From the NCBI GenBank assembly GCA_030452125.1, contig JAKDMV010000019.1:1-36813 (forward strand): a DNA stretch of 36,813 nucleotides, read 5' to 3'. Origin of the DNA: Micrococcaceae bacterium (GTDB lineage: Bacteria > Actinomycetota > Actinomycetes > Actinomycetales > Micrococcaceae). Each line of letters starts with the position of its first letter. Positions within the stretch are counted from its first letter, which is position 1. Both the position numbers and the translations under genes were made by a program. Below are positions 20,045-27,303 of this stretch, one piece after another. The notes beneath the pieces were generated by a model. The model was not told the DNA's origin. It made no database searches and saw only the letters and a list, made by a program, of their open reading frames with translations.

Positions 20045-21363
20045 CGGTTCGACTCCTCGTTTGGTTCATGCTTCATGGACAGGTGCACCTCGGTGCCCCC
20101 GGTATTGCTGGAAATGGTGGCGGTCCCGCCGTTGCGCTGCATGCGCCCGATGATCGATTCGCGGACCCCCAGGCGGTCCTGCTCCAGGGCCTCCGGATCA
20201 AACCCCGTTCCGCGATCGCGGATGAAGACATCGATTCCTTCCGGGGAGGCTTCCACGTAGACGGCCACGGTCCCGCCGGCATGCTTGGCCGCATTGAGCA
20301 TGGCTTCACGGGCGGCCTGCACCACGGCGTCGTGCCCTTCAAGGCCCTCGAGGTCCCCGACGGCGACCACCTCGATCACCGCGTCATGGGACTCCTCAAG
20401 CCGGGCCGCTTCAGCCCGGATGTCCGCGCAGATGCCCCCTGCCGCCGCCGGGGCCTCCCGGTAGAGCCATTGACGTAGTTCCCGTTCCTGGGCCCTGGCC
20501 AGGCGAAGCACCTGGGCCTCGTCACCGGCGCGCATCTGGATCAGGGCCAGGGTCTGCAGGACCGAATCGTGCAGGTGCGCGGCGATCTCTGCCCGTTCCC
20601 CCACCCGAACCCTATTCGCCCGCTCGGATTCGTAGTCCCGCCAGAACCTGAGCCCCCACGGGGCGAGGACCAGCAGGATCCCGGCCAGGACGATGACGGC
20701 GACGAAAACCCCGTTCCACAGCGACTCAAGACTCACCGCCCCCGAGACCAGGAAGATCAGCCCCAGGACGACCAGTGCGACGCCTCCCACCAGACGCACC
20801 ATTCCGGCGGCGCGTTCGGCCCCGGCGGCCTTGCGCAGCCCACGCCGCCGGCCCGCGTCGAGCTGCAACCAGGCCAGGACGGCACCGGCGATGATCAGCA
20901 CGGCCGGCCAGATCAGCCCCCAGGCCACGGCCAGGCCCTGCATCTGGGCGAAGAGCAACACGCTCAGCAGCAGCAGGCCCGCGCCGGCGAGGACCTGGCG
21001 CCCTGCCAGGCCCCCCAGCCGCAGGGACCACCGGCCCCCCGCCCCCGAGGTCGAGGCGGCGCCCGGAGCCGCGGGCCCCTGCCGCTGCGTTCCGGGGACA
21101 GCCCCGGCATCGGCGGCCAGGGCGATGGGGCCTCCGGCGCGGGAACGCTCGGCCTCCTCCAGGGCGTCTTCACGGGACGGGACCATGACCCACAGCCAGC
21201 CGTACAGCACGATCCCGGCCCCGGCGAACACGGTCAGCAGGACCATCCCGATGCGGATGTTGCGCACGGGGTGGTTCAGGTGGACCGCCAATCCGGCGCA
21301 GACTCCTCCCAGGACGCGCGGTTCGGCACGCACCAGGGGTGGGCGGCTGCGCGTTTCGGTCAT
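20041..21363 (-). CDS. PspC-domain sensor histidine kinase
   Basis: A 440-residue membrane kinase. An N-terminal PspC domain (about 10-63, with RVLGGVCAGLA and one membrane helix) is followed by a Pro/Ala/Gly linker, four more hydrophobic helices (about 121-228), a HisKA_3 dimerisation domain with phosphoacceptor H265 (AAHLHDSVLQ) and a C-terminal ATPase domain (EAMLNAAKHAGG, RDRGTGFD). The ATG at 21363 is chosen because the PspC domain starts directly after it; the upstream in-frame extension has no known domain. It overlaps the response regulator gene by four bases and is divergent from the PspC/LiaF-like gene. The signal is unknown, probably a membrane or wall state sensed through the PspC region. 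Confidence 0.92.
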   Translation of the reverse strand: MTETRSRPPLVRAEPRVLGGVCAGLAVHLNHPVRNIRIGMVLLTVFAGAGIVLYGWLWVMVPSREDALEEAERSRAGGPIALAADAGAVPGTQRQGPAAPGAASTSGAGGRWSLRLGGLAGRQVLAGAGLLLLSVLLFAQMQGLAVAWGLIWPAVLIIAGAVLAWLQLDAGRRRGLRKAAGAERAAGMVRLVGGVALVVLGLIFLVSGAVSLESLWNGVFVAVIVLAGILLVLAPWGLRFWRDYESERANRVRVGERAEIAAHLHDSVLQTLALIQMRAGDEAQVLRLARAQERELRQWLYREAPAAAGGICADIRAEAARLEESHDAVIEVVAVGDLEGLEGHDAVVQAAREAMLNAAKHAGGTVAVYVEASPEGIDVFIRDRGTGFDPEALEQDRLGVRESIIGRMQRNGGTATISSNTGGTEVHLSMKHEPNEESNR

Positions 21364-21487
21364 GACCCCATACAAACATGCCCGGACCCGTTCACCACTC
21401 CCGCTCAGGGGAATGGGGGGAAGGATCAGGGGGCGTTCAGGGCAGACCCCGATGGTGGCGGGAGCCCCGACGGGCAAGGATGGAAGC

Positions 21488-22762
21488 ATGAATCACGCAC
21501 CTGTAGAAAATTCCTTCTTCCGCTGGCTCCGGGGGCTGGGCGTCGAGCGCGGTGAACACCACTGGATCGGTGGTGTCTCCTCCGGGCTGGGACGACGCTT
21601 CGGCATCGACCCCGCACTGTCCCGCGGCCTGTTGTTGATCGTCGTCGTCTTCTCCGGCGTCGGGCTCCTGCTCTACGGGCTGGCCTGGGCCCTGCTGCCC
21701 GACTCCGAGGGGCGCATCCACCTCCAGCAGGCAGGACGCGGCCACTGGAGCAGCGGGATGACCGGGTCGCTGATCTTCGTGGTCATCGGGGTCGTCAACG
21801 GGCCCTCCTTCCTGGGCGGCTGGCGATTCGACCCCGGCAACTCCTGGTGGAGCAGCCTCATCTGGACCGCCATCTGGGTGGGCGCCATCATCTGGTTCTT
21901 CTCCACCCGGTCCACCCGTCGGGAGAACCGCCTCAACCGGCAAGGCCCCCCGGCCGGCCACGGGCCGGAGGGGACCACCCTTGACCCGGAAGCCCCGCGG
22001 GCTTCCTCCATGCCTCCCGCAGGCCCGGACACCCCGGGTTCTGCCGCCCCGTCAATGGCTGCGGGTCCCGCCCAGCCCGGAAAGGCTCCCATGACCACCA
22101 CACCCCCACCCCGCCCGGTCCGGGCCCGCCCGGCCCTTCCCGGCCACACCGTCGCGATCCTGCTGGGCGTGGCCGTGCTGGTCGCCGGGTCCGTCATCCT
22201 CACCGCGATGAACGGGATCCTGGACTACGGGGGGCGCGAGGTCACCGTGGCCCTGGCCGCCGCATTGACCGTGTTGGGCGCCGGCCTGGTTGGCGCCGCC
22301 CTGCGCTCGCTACGCGGAGGGGCGCTGACCGGATTCACGATCGCGTTGCTCGTCCCCACCCTGCTGGTCAGCGGACTCGGGGCCCAATATGCTCCGAGCG
22401 TCAACTGGCCCGGGCCGGTCGTGCAACGGTCGGGCCAGGAGTACACCTACGTCTTCAACAACGGGACCCTTGACCTGACTCCGTACGGGAACGACATGAA
22501 GGAGGACACCAAGCTGTCGGTGACCAACGTCTTCAGCAACCTGAAGATCGTCATCCCGGAGGACGTCCCGGTGAAGATCACCGCCGACTCGGCCTTCTAT
22601 TCGCTCCAGGTGCCCGACGACGACGGCGTGCGCAAATACTCGGGCATCGCCAGCGGGGACACCATCAACCTCAACGCCGACGCCGATGGTCCGGTCCTGC
22701 ACCTAGACATCGACGGGGCCTTCAATTCCATCGACATCACCTCCAAGGAGGTCACACCATGA
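21488..22762 (+). CDS. PspC-domain membrane protein with LiaF-like C-terminal domain
   Basis: A 424-residue protein. It has an N-terminal PspC domain (about 20-72, WIGGVSSGLGRRFGID with a membrane helix at 47-70), further hydrophobic segments near 91-104 and 122-138, a Pro-rich linker (about 153-215), three more membrane helices (219-241, 251-271, 280-299) and a C-terminal beta-rich domain (310-424) with repeated short strands such as LSVTNVFSNLKIVIPEDVPVKI. That C-terminal pattern resembles the LiaF/toast-rack type domains that partner with envelope-stress kinases. The ATG at 21488 follows an AAGGATGGAAG stretch. It is divergent from the PspC-domain kinase and overlaps the next gene by four bases (ATGA). 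A role as regulator or effector of the kinase is inferred. Confidence 0.85.
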   Translation: MNHAPVENSFFRWLRGLGVERGEHHWIGGVSSGLGRRFGIDPALSRGLLLIVVVFSGVGLLLYGLAWALLPDSEGRIHLQQAGRGHWSSGMTGSLIFVVIGVVNGPSFLGGWRFDPGNSWWSSLIWTAIWVGAIIWFFSTRSTRRENRLNRQGPPAGHGPEGTTLDPEAPRASSMPPAGPDTPGSAAPSMAAGPAQPGKAPMTTTPPPRPVRARPALPGHTVAILLGVAVLVAGSVILTAMNGILDYGGREVTVALAAALTVLGAGLVGAALRSLRGGALTGFTIALLVPTLLVSGLGAQYAPSVNWPGPVVQRSGQEYTYVFNNGTLDLTPYGNDMKEDTKLSVTNVFSNLKIVIPEDVPVKITADSAFYSLQVPDDDGVRKYSGIASGDTINLNADADGPVLHLDIDGAFNSIDITSKEVTP

Positions 22763-23131
22763 GCACCCCCCACCCCGAACACCAGCCCGACCAGGGTCCG
22801 GACGAAACGCAGCCCGACCAGCCGAGCGGGCCCATCGAACCCTCCGGGGACCCGACGACGCCGATCGGCACCACCGGGCCCGGCGGCAGCCCCCGGTGAA
22901 GAGGCTCCGCTGGTGGCCGAGGAACCCCAGGGGATGCCGTTGGGGACCTTCGTCTTCGGCCTCGTGGTCCTGGCCGTGGGACTACTGATCCTGGTTTCGG
23001 TCCTCTACGGCATCACCTTGTCCGGGAGCACGGTGGCCATCATCCTGTTCCTCGGGGCCGGACTCGTGTTGGTCGTCGGTGGTCTCGTGGCGGCACGCCG
23101 GGCCTCCCGGACGCACCCCTCCCGGTCCTGA
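22759..23131 (+). pseudogene. Small Pro-rich membrane protein gene with an apparent frameshift
   Basis: An ATG overlapping the stop of the PspC/LiaF-like gene opens a 46-residue Pro/Asp/Thr-rich frame that ends at a TGA at 22897-22899. The neighbouring frame continues directly with a Glu-rich stretch, then GTFVFGLVVLAVGLL and a second hydrophobic segment up to 23131. Removing one C from the run of five at 22890-22894 joins both into one protein of about 123 residues: a disordered N-terminus plus two membrane helices, the layout I recall for a gene at this place in Arthrobacter relatives. The break may be a sequencing error in the C run, a real mutation or programmed slippage. Confidence 0.6.
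22913..23131 (+). CDS. Two-helix membrane protein (C-terminal part of the frameshifted gene)
   Basis: This is the part of the broken gene that can still be read alone, from a GTG at 22913. It has 72 residues with two hydrophobic segments (about 9-32 and 38-60) and a basic tail (RRASRTHPSRS). No clear ribosome-binding site precedes the GTG, which is why I prefer the frameshift reading. The function is unknown; its position between two PspC genes suggests a part in the same membrane-stress module. Confidence 0.5.
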   Translation: MAEEPQGMPLGTFVFGLVVLAVGLLILVSVLYGITLSGSTVAIILFLGAGLVLVVGGLVAARRASRTHPSRS

Positions 23132-23171
23132 TAGCGTCACTGTCCAGCAGCACACCACGAAAGGAATCCCC

Positions 23172-23420
23172 ATGGAATCCGTCTACAAGTCCCTGCGGGC
23201 CATCCCGTTCCGCCGCGGTCCGCAGCGTTTGGCCGGCGGCATCGCCGGGGGAATCGCCCGGGCCACCGGCTGGGATGTGACCATCGTCCGGATCGCCATC
23301 CTGCTCAGTTTCGTGCTCCCGTTCATCGGCGTGCCGCTGTATCTGGTGCTCTGGCTCCTCCTGCCCTTCCACGACGACACCCTCCCCCTGGAGCGCATCA
23401 TCAAGACCGCCCGCCAGTAG
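23172..23420 (+). CDS. Short PspC-domain protein
   Basis: An 82-residue protein that is almost only a PspC domain: FRRGPQRLAGGIAGGIARATGWDVTIVRIAILLSF, followed by a membrane helix (about 43-65) and a short tail. The ATG has AAAGGA seven bases upstream. It is the third PspC domain encoded within 3.4 kb, after the kinase and the LiaF-like protein, and is followed by a terminator hairpin that ends the plus-strand set. PspC proteins in enterobacteria bind PspB/PspA and sense inner-membrane damage; no PspA gene is visible in this window. Confidence 0.9.
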   Translation: MESVYKSLRAIPFRRGPQRLAGGIAGGIARATGWDVTIVRIAILLSFVLPFIGVPLYLVLWLLLPFHDDTLPLERIIKTARQ

Positions 23421-23429
23421 TGGCACCGA

Positions 23430-23457
23430 CGGTCCGGCCCCGGACGGGGCCGGGCCG
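23430..23457 (+). terminator. Terminator of the PspC gene set
   Basis: A 12-bp GC-rich inverted repeat with one wobble (23430-23441 with 23446-23457) and a GGAC loop starts nine bases after the stop of the short PspC gene. There is no U-tract. Confidence 0.65.
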
Positions 23458-23506
23458 TGTGACGTGTTCAGGTGTCGCTGTGGTGGCCGTCTCATGGGCC
23501 AGTTGC

Positions 23507-23530
23507 TAGCATCGACGTGTTGAGCTCAAC
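23507..23530 (+). promoter_or_regulatory. Candidate pfkA promoter with palindromic operator at the start site
   Basis: A TAGCAT -10 box (23507-23512) has a weak TGGCCG 17 bases upstream. The predicted start falls near 23519, exactly where a perfect 12-bp palindrome begins (GTTGAGCTCAAC, 23519-23530). A palindrome over the start site would suit a repressor. The leader to the ATG is about 73 bases. Confidence 0.4.
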
Positions 23531-23591
23531 GTCGCGCTCCGATCAAGGTCCCTCACCGGGACGAGAACCCGACGAAAGCACACACATCACC

Positions 23592-24620
23592 ATGCGCATC
23601 GGAATCCTGACCAGCGGCGGAGACTGCCCGGGACTGAACGCCGTCATCCGCGGGGCGGTCCTGAACGGCATCAAGAGCCACAACCACGAATTCGTGGGCT
23701 TCCTCGACGGCTGGCGCGGAGTCGTCGAAGGCGATGTCGTCGATCTTCCCCGCGAACGCGTCCGCGGCATCTCCAAGCAGGGCGGCACCATCCTGGGCAC
23801 CTCCCGCACCAACCCCTTCGACGGGGACCACGGTGGGCCGGAAAAGATCCAGCAGACCCTGGACCGGTTGGGCGTCGACGCCGTCATCGCCATCGGAGGC
23901 GAAGGAACACTGGCCGGGGCCAAACGGCTGACCGACGCCGGGGTGAACATCGTGGGGGTCCCCAAGACCATCGACAACGACCTCGACGCCACCGACTACA
24001 CCTTCGGCTTCGATACCGCAGTCGCCATCGCCACGGAGGCCATCGACCGGCTGCGGACCACCGGTGAATCCCACCACCGTTGCATGGTGGCCGAGGTCAT
24101 GGGCCGCCATGTCGGTTGGATCGCCCTGCACTGCGGCATGGCCGCCGGGGCCCACGCGATCCTCATCCCCGAGCAGCACACGACCATGGAACAGATCAAC
24201 GCCTGGGTCCTCGAAGCCCGGGACCGCGGACGCGCCCCCCTGGTCGTCGTCGCCGAGGGGTTCGTCCCCGAAGGTGCGCAGGAAGCGTATTCGGATCGTG
24301 GCCATGATTCCGTCGGCCGCCCCCGGCTGGGCGGGATCGGGGACCAGCTGGCCTACCGCATCGAGGCCGATACCGGCATCGAAACCCGGGCCACCGTACT
24401 CGGACACATCCAGCGCGGCGGCGTTCCCAGCGCCTTCGACCGGGTGCTGGCCACCCGGCTGGGCATGGCCTCCGTGGACGCCGTGGAGGAAAAGGCCTGG
24501 GGCAACATGGTCGCCCTGCGCGGCACCAACATCCACCGGGTGCCGTTCCAGGCGGCGCTGAACAACCTCAAGCGTGTTCCCCAGCACCGGTACGACGAGG
24601 CCTCGCTGCTCTTCGGCTAG
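23592..24620 (+). CDS. pfkA: 6-phosphofructokinase
   Basis: Phosphorylates fructose 6-phosphate to the 1,6-bisphosphate in glycolysis. 342 residues, as usual for actinobacterial PfkA. The N-terminal GGDCPGLNAVIRG binds the nucleotide phosphate. The catalytic TIDND is at 126-130, and the MGRHVGWIAL and substrate-binding segments follow. GGEGT at 102-106 has glycine at 105, where pyrophosphate-using enzymes carry aspartate, so ATP is the likely donor. K125 before TIDND is nevertheless the residue of the pyrophosphate/group III branch. The ATG at 23592 opens the conserved MRIGILTSGG; a longer in-frame reading has no family resemblance. The ribosome-binding site is weak. Confidence 0.96.
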   Translation: MRIGILTSGGDCPGLNAVIRGAVLNGIKSHNHEFVGFLDGWRGVVEGDVVDLPRERVRGISKQGGTILGTSRTNPFDGDHGGPEKIQQTLDRLGVDAVIAIGGEGTLAGAKRLTDAGVNIVGVPKTIDNDLDATDYTFGFDTAVAIATEAIDRLRTTGESHHRCMVAEVMGRHVGWIALHCGMAAGAHAILIPEQHTTMEQINAWVLEARDRGRAPLVVVAEGFVPEGAQEAYSDRGHDSVGRPRLGGIGDQLAYRIEADTGIETRATVLGHIQRGGVPSAFDRVLATRLGMASVDAVEEKAWGNMVALRGTNIHRVPFQAALNNLKRVPQHRYDEASLLFG

Positions 24621-24650
24621 CTCCGACGGGCCTTGCGGGCCGGCGATCAG

Positions 24651-24656
24651 TAGTGT
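24651..24656 (+). promoter_or_regulatory. Candidate near-leaderless -10 box before the GNAT-like gene
   Basis: TAGTGT lies seven bases before the ATG at 24664. Transcription would start at or one base before the start codon. No clear -35 is seen. Confidence 0.3.
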
Positions 24657-24663
24657 GGTGAGC

Positions 24664-25398
24664 ATGGAACTGGAGACCGGAACGCTGGCCATCATCGCCT
24701 TGGCGTGGGCCCGACGATTGAACATGGAGGACTCCGCCCTCGCCTCGGTGGCGATGGGCGGGGACACCCCGCTGCGGATCAACCATTGCGATGAGGACAC
24801 CTCGACGGTGACGTTCCTGCGCTTCGGTGCCGGATCGGTGCTCTGCGGCCCCGCCTGGCTGCTGCAGGCCGCCGCCGATACCGCCGATGAGGAACTGGCG
24901 GCCGAAGCGGTTCTGCTGGGCCTGCTGCGCGACCACGGCGACGGATCGGCCCGGGGGCTGGGCGAATCCCTGCTCTACCACGCCGACCAGCCTCCGGAGA
25001 TCGTGGAATCGAGTACGACCCTGGTCTCCGATGAGGCCTCGACCGCCGTCGAACTCGAGGAATTGTGTCCCCGCGACGATCTGGCCGGGGTCCGGCTCTC
25101 CGCCCAGGACCGGGCCTTCACCCTCGTCGCCGAAGAGGGCCGGGCCGCACTGGCGGGAGCCGGGTATTCGGTCTGGGAAGGGCTCATCGCCGATCTGAAG
25201 GTCCTCACGGCACCGGCGCTGCGGCGGCATGGACTCGGGACCTACATCGCCGCGGTGGCCGCCGACGACGCCCTCAGTGAAGGGTTCGTGGCCCAGTTTG
25301 CCGCCGATGTGAACCATAAGGGCGCCCAGCGTCTGGCCGATGCCCTGGGGCTCGTGCTCTCCGGATCCCTCACCCGGGCCAGCCTGGGCGGGGAATAA
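24664..25398 (+). CDS. GNAT-like acetyltransferase of unknown substrate
   Basis: A 244-residue protein. The C-terminal half has a recognisable acetyl-CoA loop (R187, G190, G192 in ALRRHGLGTYIAAVA) and a trailing segment typical of GNAT proteins (AQFAADVNHKGAQRLADALG). The N-terminal half (LAWARRLNMEDSAL) shows no second convincing acetyl-CoA motif, so it may be a degenerate or special N-domain. It follows pfkA by 43 bases on the same strand and is convergent with the YgfZ-like gene. The substrate cannot be inferred; a pair with pfkA is seen but not explained. Confidence 0.7.
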   Translation: MELETGTLAIIALAWARRLNMEDSALASVAMGGDTPLRINHCDEDTSTVTFLRFGAGSVLCGPAWLLQAAADTADEELAAEAVLLGLLRDHGDGSARGLGESLLYHADQPPEIVESSTTLVSDEASTAVELEELCPRDDLAGVRLSAQDRAFTLVAEEGRAALAGAGYSVWEGLIADLKVLTAPALRRHGLGTYIAAVAADDALSEGFVAQFAADVNHKGAQRLADALGLVLSGSLTRASLGGE

Positions 25399-25415
25399 GG
25401 CACACGCCCACGGCA

Positions 25416-25430
25416 CGGCCCGGGGGGCCG
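25416..25430. terminator. Short hairpin between convergent genes
   Basis: A 6-bp GC-only inverted repeat (25416-25421 with 25425-25430) fills the 34-base gap between the ends of the GNAT-like and YgfZ-like genes. It could serve both strands. Confidence 0.4.
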
Positions 25431-25432
25431 GC

Positions 25433-26506
25433 CTAGCGGCGCGGGCGGAGGAACCCGGTGGCCCGGCCCACGACCTGGCCGGCGTCCGGAGTCACGATCG
25501 TTTCCTGGTTCACCGGGTACTCCTCGTCACCATCCACCACGGTCAAGGCCGCCTCGGGATCGGTGTTGCGTCGCACGACGGCCAGCGCGATCGGCCCGGC
25601 TTCGTAATGCCAGGCGACGGAGGTGACCCTGCCGACGGTCTTCTCCCCCAGTTTCACTTCGCTGCCGGCGGCCGGATGGGAGTGCATGCTGCCATCCAGA
25701 TGCAGGAAGACCACCCGACGCGGCGGACGGCCCAGGTTGTGGACCCGGGCGATCGTCTCCTGGCCCTTATAGCAGCCCTTGTCCATGTGGACGGAAGTGC
25801 GCAGCAGATCCAGTTCGTGGGGAATGGTCTTTTCATCGGCATCCACGGCCACCCGTGGACGCCATGCGGCCACGCGAAGCGCCTCGGCTGCCATGGTCCC
25901 CGCCAGCGGCAGTTGCCCGATGGCGGATTCCAGTTCGGCCCGCGGAACCAGGTATTCGATCCAGACCCGGCCCGTGCCAGCGTGCTCGGGGGCCGAATAG
26001 GCGTAGCCTCCGGTGCTGATGCCCGGCCACGGATCCCGCCAGGCGGTGAATCCGGCCAGTACTTCGAGCGGGGCTCCGGCGCCGACCACGGCCCAGTCGG
26101 CCGTGGCGTCGTGGACCTCGACACGCAGCGTGAAGCGCATGGCGTCGAGCCAGGAGGCCAGCGGGGCCGCGTCGGCGGCCTCCACGATCAGCCAGGTCGT
26201 CTCGCCATCGTCGATGACGCGGCAGGCATATTCGATGCGTCCCTGCACGGTCAGCAGCAGTGTTTCGCTGCTTTCCCCCGGAGCCAGGCCGAGCAACAGC
26301 TGGCTGGAGAGGGTGTTCAGCCAGGAGAGCCGGTCGACACCGCTGACGGTGACGACTCCCCGATGCGACAGGTCCACGACGGCTTCCCCGGCGTCGAGTC
26401 GGCGTTGTTCGGGCAGCGGCTCACCGTAATGGGCGGGGACACCGGCATCGATGCCGGTGCCTTCGATGGCCCCGTCGCGTCCGAGCAGTGGTGATTTCCA
26501 CGTCAT
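25433..26506 (-). CDS. ygfZ: YgfZ/GcvT-domain folate-binding protein
   Basis: A 357-residue protein of the YgfZ (Iba57/COG0354) family, a tetrahydrofolate-dependent factor for maturation or repair of certain iron-sulfur enzymes. The signature DKGCYKGQETIARVHNLG carries C245, the invariant cysteine. The N-terminal GcvT-like domain shows LSHRGVVTVSGVDRLSWLN. The ATG follows GGAGG by six bases; that site lies within the end of the nitrobindin gene, whose stop is one base away, so the two are cotranscribed. The name is by family; the E. coli protein is similar in motif but not in detail. Confidence 0.9.
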   Translation of the reverse strand: MTWKSPLLGRDGAIEGTGIDAGVPAHYGEPLPEQRRLDAGEAVVDLSHRGVVTVSGVDRLSWLNTLSSQLLLGLAPGESSETLLLTVQGRIEYACRVIDDGETTWLIVEAADAAPLASWLDAMRFTLRVEVHDATADWAVVGAGAPLEVLAGFTAWRDPWPGISTGGYAYSAPEHAGTGRVWIEYLVPRAELESAIGQLPLAGTMAAEALRVAAWRPRVAVDADEKTIPHELDLLRTSVHMDKGCYKGQETIARVHNLGRPPRRVVFLHLDGSMHSHPAAGSEVKLGEKTVGRVTSVAWHYEAGPIALAVVRRNTDPEAALTVVDGDEEYPVNQETIVTPDAGQVVGRATGFLRPRR

Positions 26507-26507
26507 G

Positions 26508-27107
26508 TCATGCCTCCTTCGTCAAGGCGGCCGAAGCATGGGCCGCCAAGGCAGCGCCGCCGGCGGCGACATCCCAACGCCAGAAGAGCTGGCCGTTGAC
26601 CAATCCATACATCCGCGTGGCCGCGGAGAAATCCCGGGAGTTGGACCCACGGACGACCATGTCCGTGGCCAGCTCGATGCGCGGACCGTTGATGTTGCCG
26701 TAGTAGAGCTCGCACACCCCTCGCGGGTGGGCGATGTTCACCACGATGTTGAATCCGCCTTCGGGGGCCCGCAACGCCTCGACGTCGTCGGCCGTGCGCA
26801 GGGCGGGGACGATGTCGCCGGGGATCAGGCCGGGTCCTCCATCGGCGTCCTCCAGGGGACGGTCCAGTCCCCAATAGCCCTGCTCGGTGGCCAGCGGGCG
26901 CAACTTATTGCCCTCTTCGTCACTGAGCCAGCTCTCGGCCCGGTAGGACAAGTAGGGAGTGGAGTCGTGGGTGAACTCCACCCGCTGCACGAAGTGGGCG
27001 TCGTCGCCCTCTCCTTCGCCCAGCCGTCCGGCACCTTCCCAGGTGCCGATGAGCCAGGAGAGCGGGACGAGTTCGGGGGTCAGGTCGGTGGGTAGCTCAA
27101 TGGGCAT
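26508..27107 (-). CDS. Nitrobindin-family heme-binding beta-barrel protein
   Basis: A 199-residue protein of the fatty-acid-binding-like/THAP4 family. GTWEGAG at 21-27 is the family hallmark at the barrel start. YLSYRAESWL, GFNIVVNIAHPRGVCELYYG and the late barrel strands follow. H190, in the C-terminal LAAHASAAL segment, matches the heme-coordinating histidine of nitrobindins from Mycobacterium tuberculosis and Arabidopsis, which bind ferric heme and react with nitric oxide or peroxynitrite. It is cotranscribed with the YgfZ-like gene. The pairing could link heme/nitrosative chemistry to iron-sulfur protection, an inference from context. Confidence 0.87.
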   Translation of the reverse strand: MPIELPTDLTPELVPLSWLIGTWEGAGRLGEGEGDDAHFVQRVEFTHDSTPYLSYRAESWLSDEEGNKLRPLATEQGYWGLDRPLEDADGGPGLIPGDIVPALRTADDVEALRAPEGGFNIVVNIAHPRGVCELYYGNINGPRIELATDMVVRGSNSRDFSAATRMYGLVNGQLFWRWDVAAGGAALAAHASAALTKEA

Positions 27108-27121
27108 GCAGTACGGTCCTG

Positions 27122-27241
27122 CTACTTCTGGCCCTTGAACAGGCGAGTGACGACCAGACCGGCGAAGCCGGCCATCCCCAGCCCGGCAACGACCAGCAGG
27201 GTGATGAAGAAGATCTCTAGTGCCATGTAATTCGATTCCAT
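27122..27241 (-). CDS. Very small membrane peptide (39 residues)
   Basis: A 39-residue peptide beginning MESNYMALEIFFITLLVV, with one membrane helix (about 8-32) and a basic end (RLFKGQK). It lies 14 bases upstream of the nitrobindin gene on the same strand, so it is probably the first gene of that transcript. A TAGGAT box lies six bases before the ATG, so the mRNA may begin at the start codon. An internal ATG at 27226 (MALEIF) is an alternative. The coding case rests on a clean helix, gene-like codon use, close linkage and the promoter; the function is unknown. Genes this short are easily missed by annotation. Confidence 0.7.
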   Translation of the reverse strand: MESNYMALEIFFITLLVVAGLGMAGFAGLVVTRLFKGQK

Positions 27242-27247
27242 GGTTCC

Positions 27248-27253
27248 ATCCTA
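27248..27253 (-). promoter_or_regulatory. Candidate leaderless promoter of the small peptide/nitrobindin/ygfZ transcript
   Basis: TAGGAT on the minus strand is followed by exactly six bases and the ATG at 27241, so the predicted first base of the mRNA is the A of the start codon. The -35 region has no match to consensus. Confidence 0.45.
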
Positions 27254-27303
27254 ACGCCGTGCCGCCGTGAAAGGGATTCGGTGTCCGGCAGGCGGGATCG
27301 GGC

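Noticed and set aside
20693-21487. N-terminal extension of the PspC/LiaF-like reading frame
   Set aside because: It is antisense to the kinase gene and of Arg/Pro/Ser-rich shadow composition; the PspC domain begins just after the ATG at 21488.
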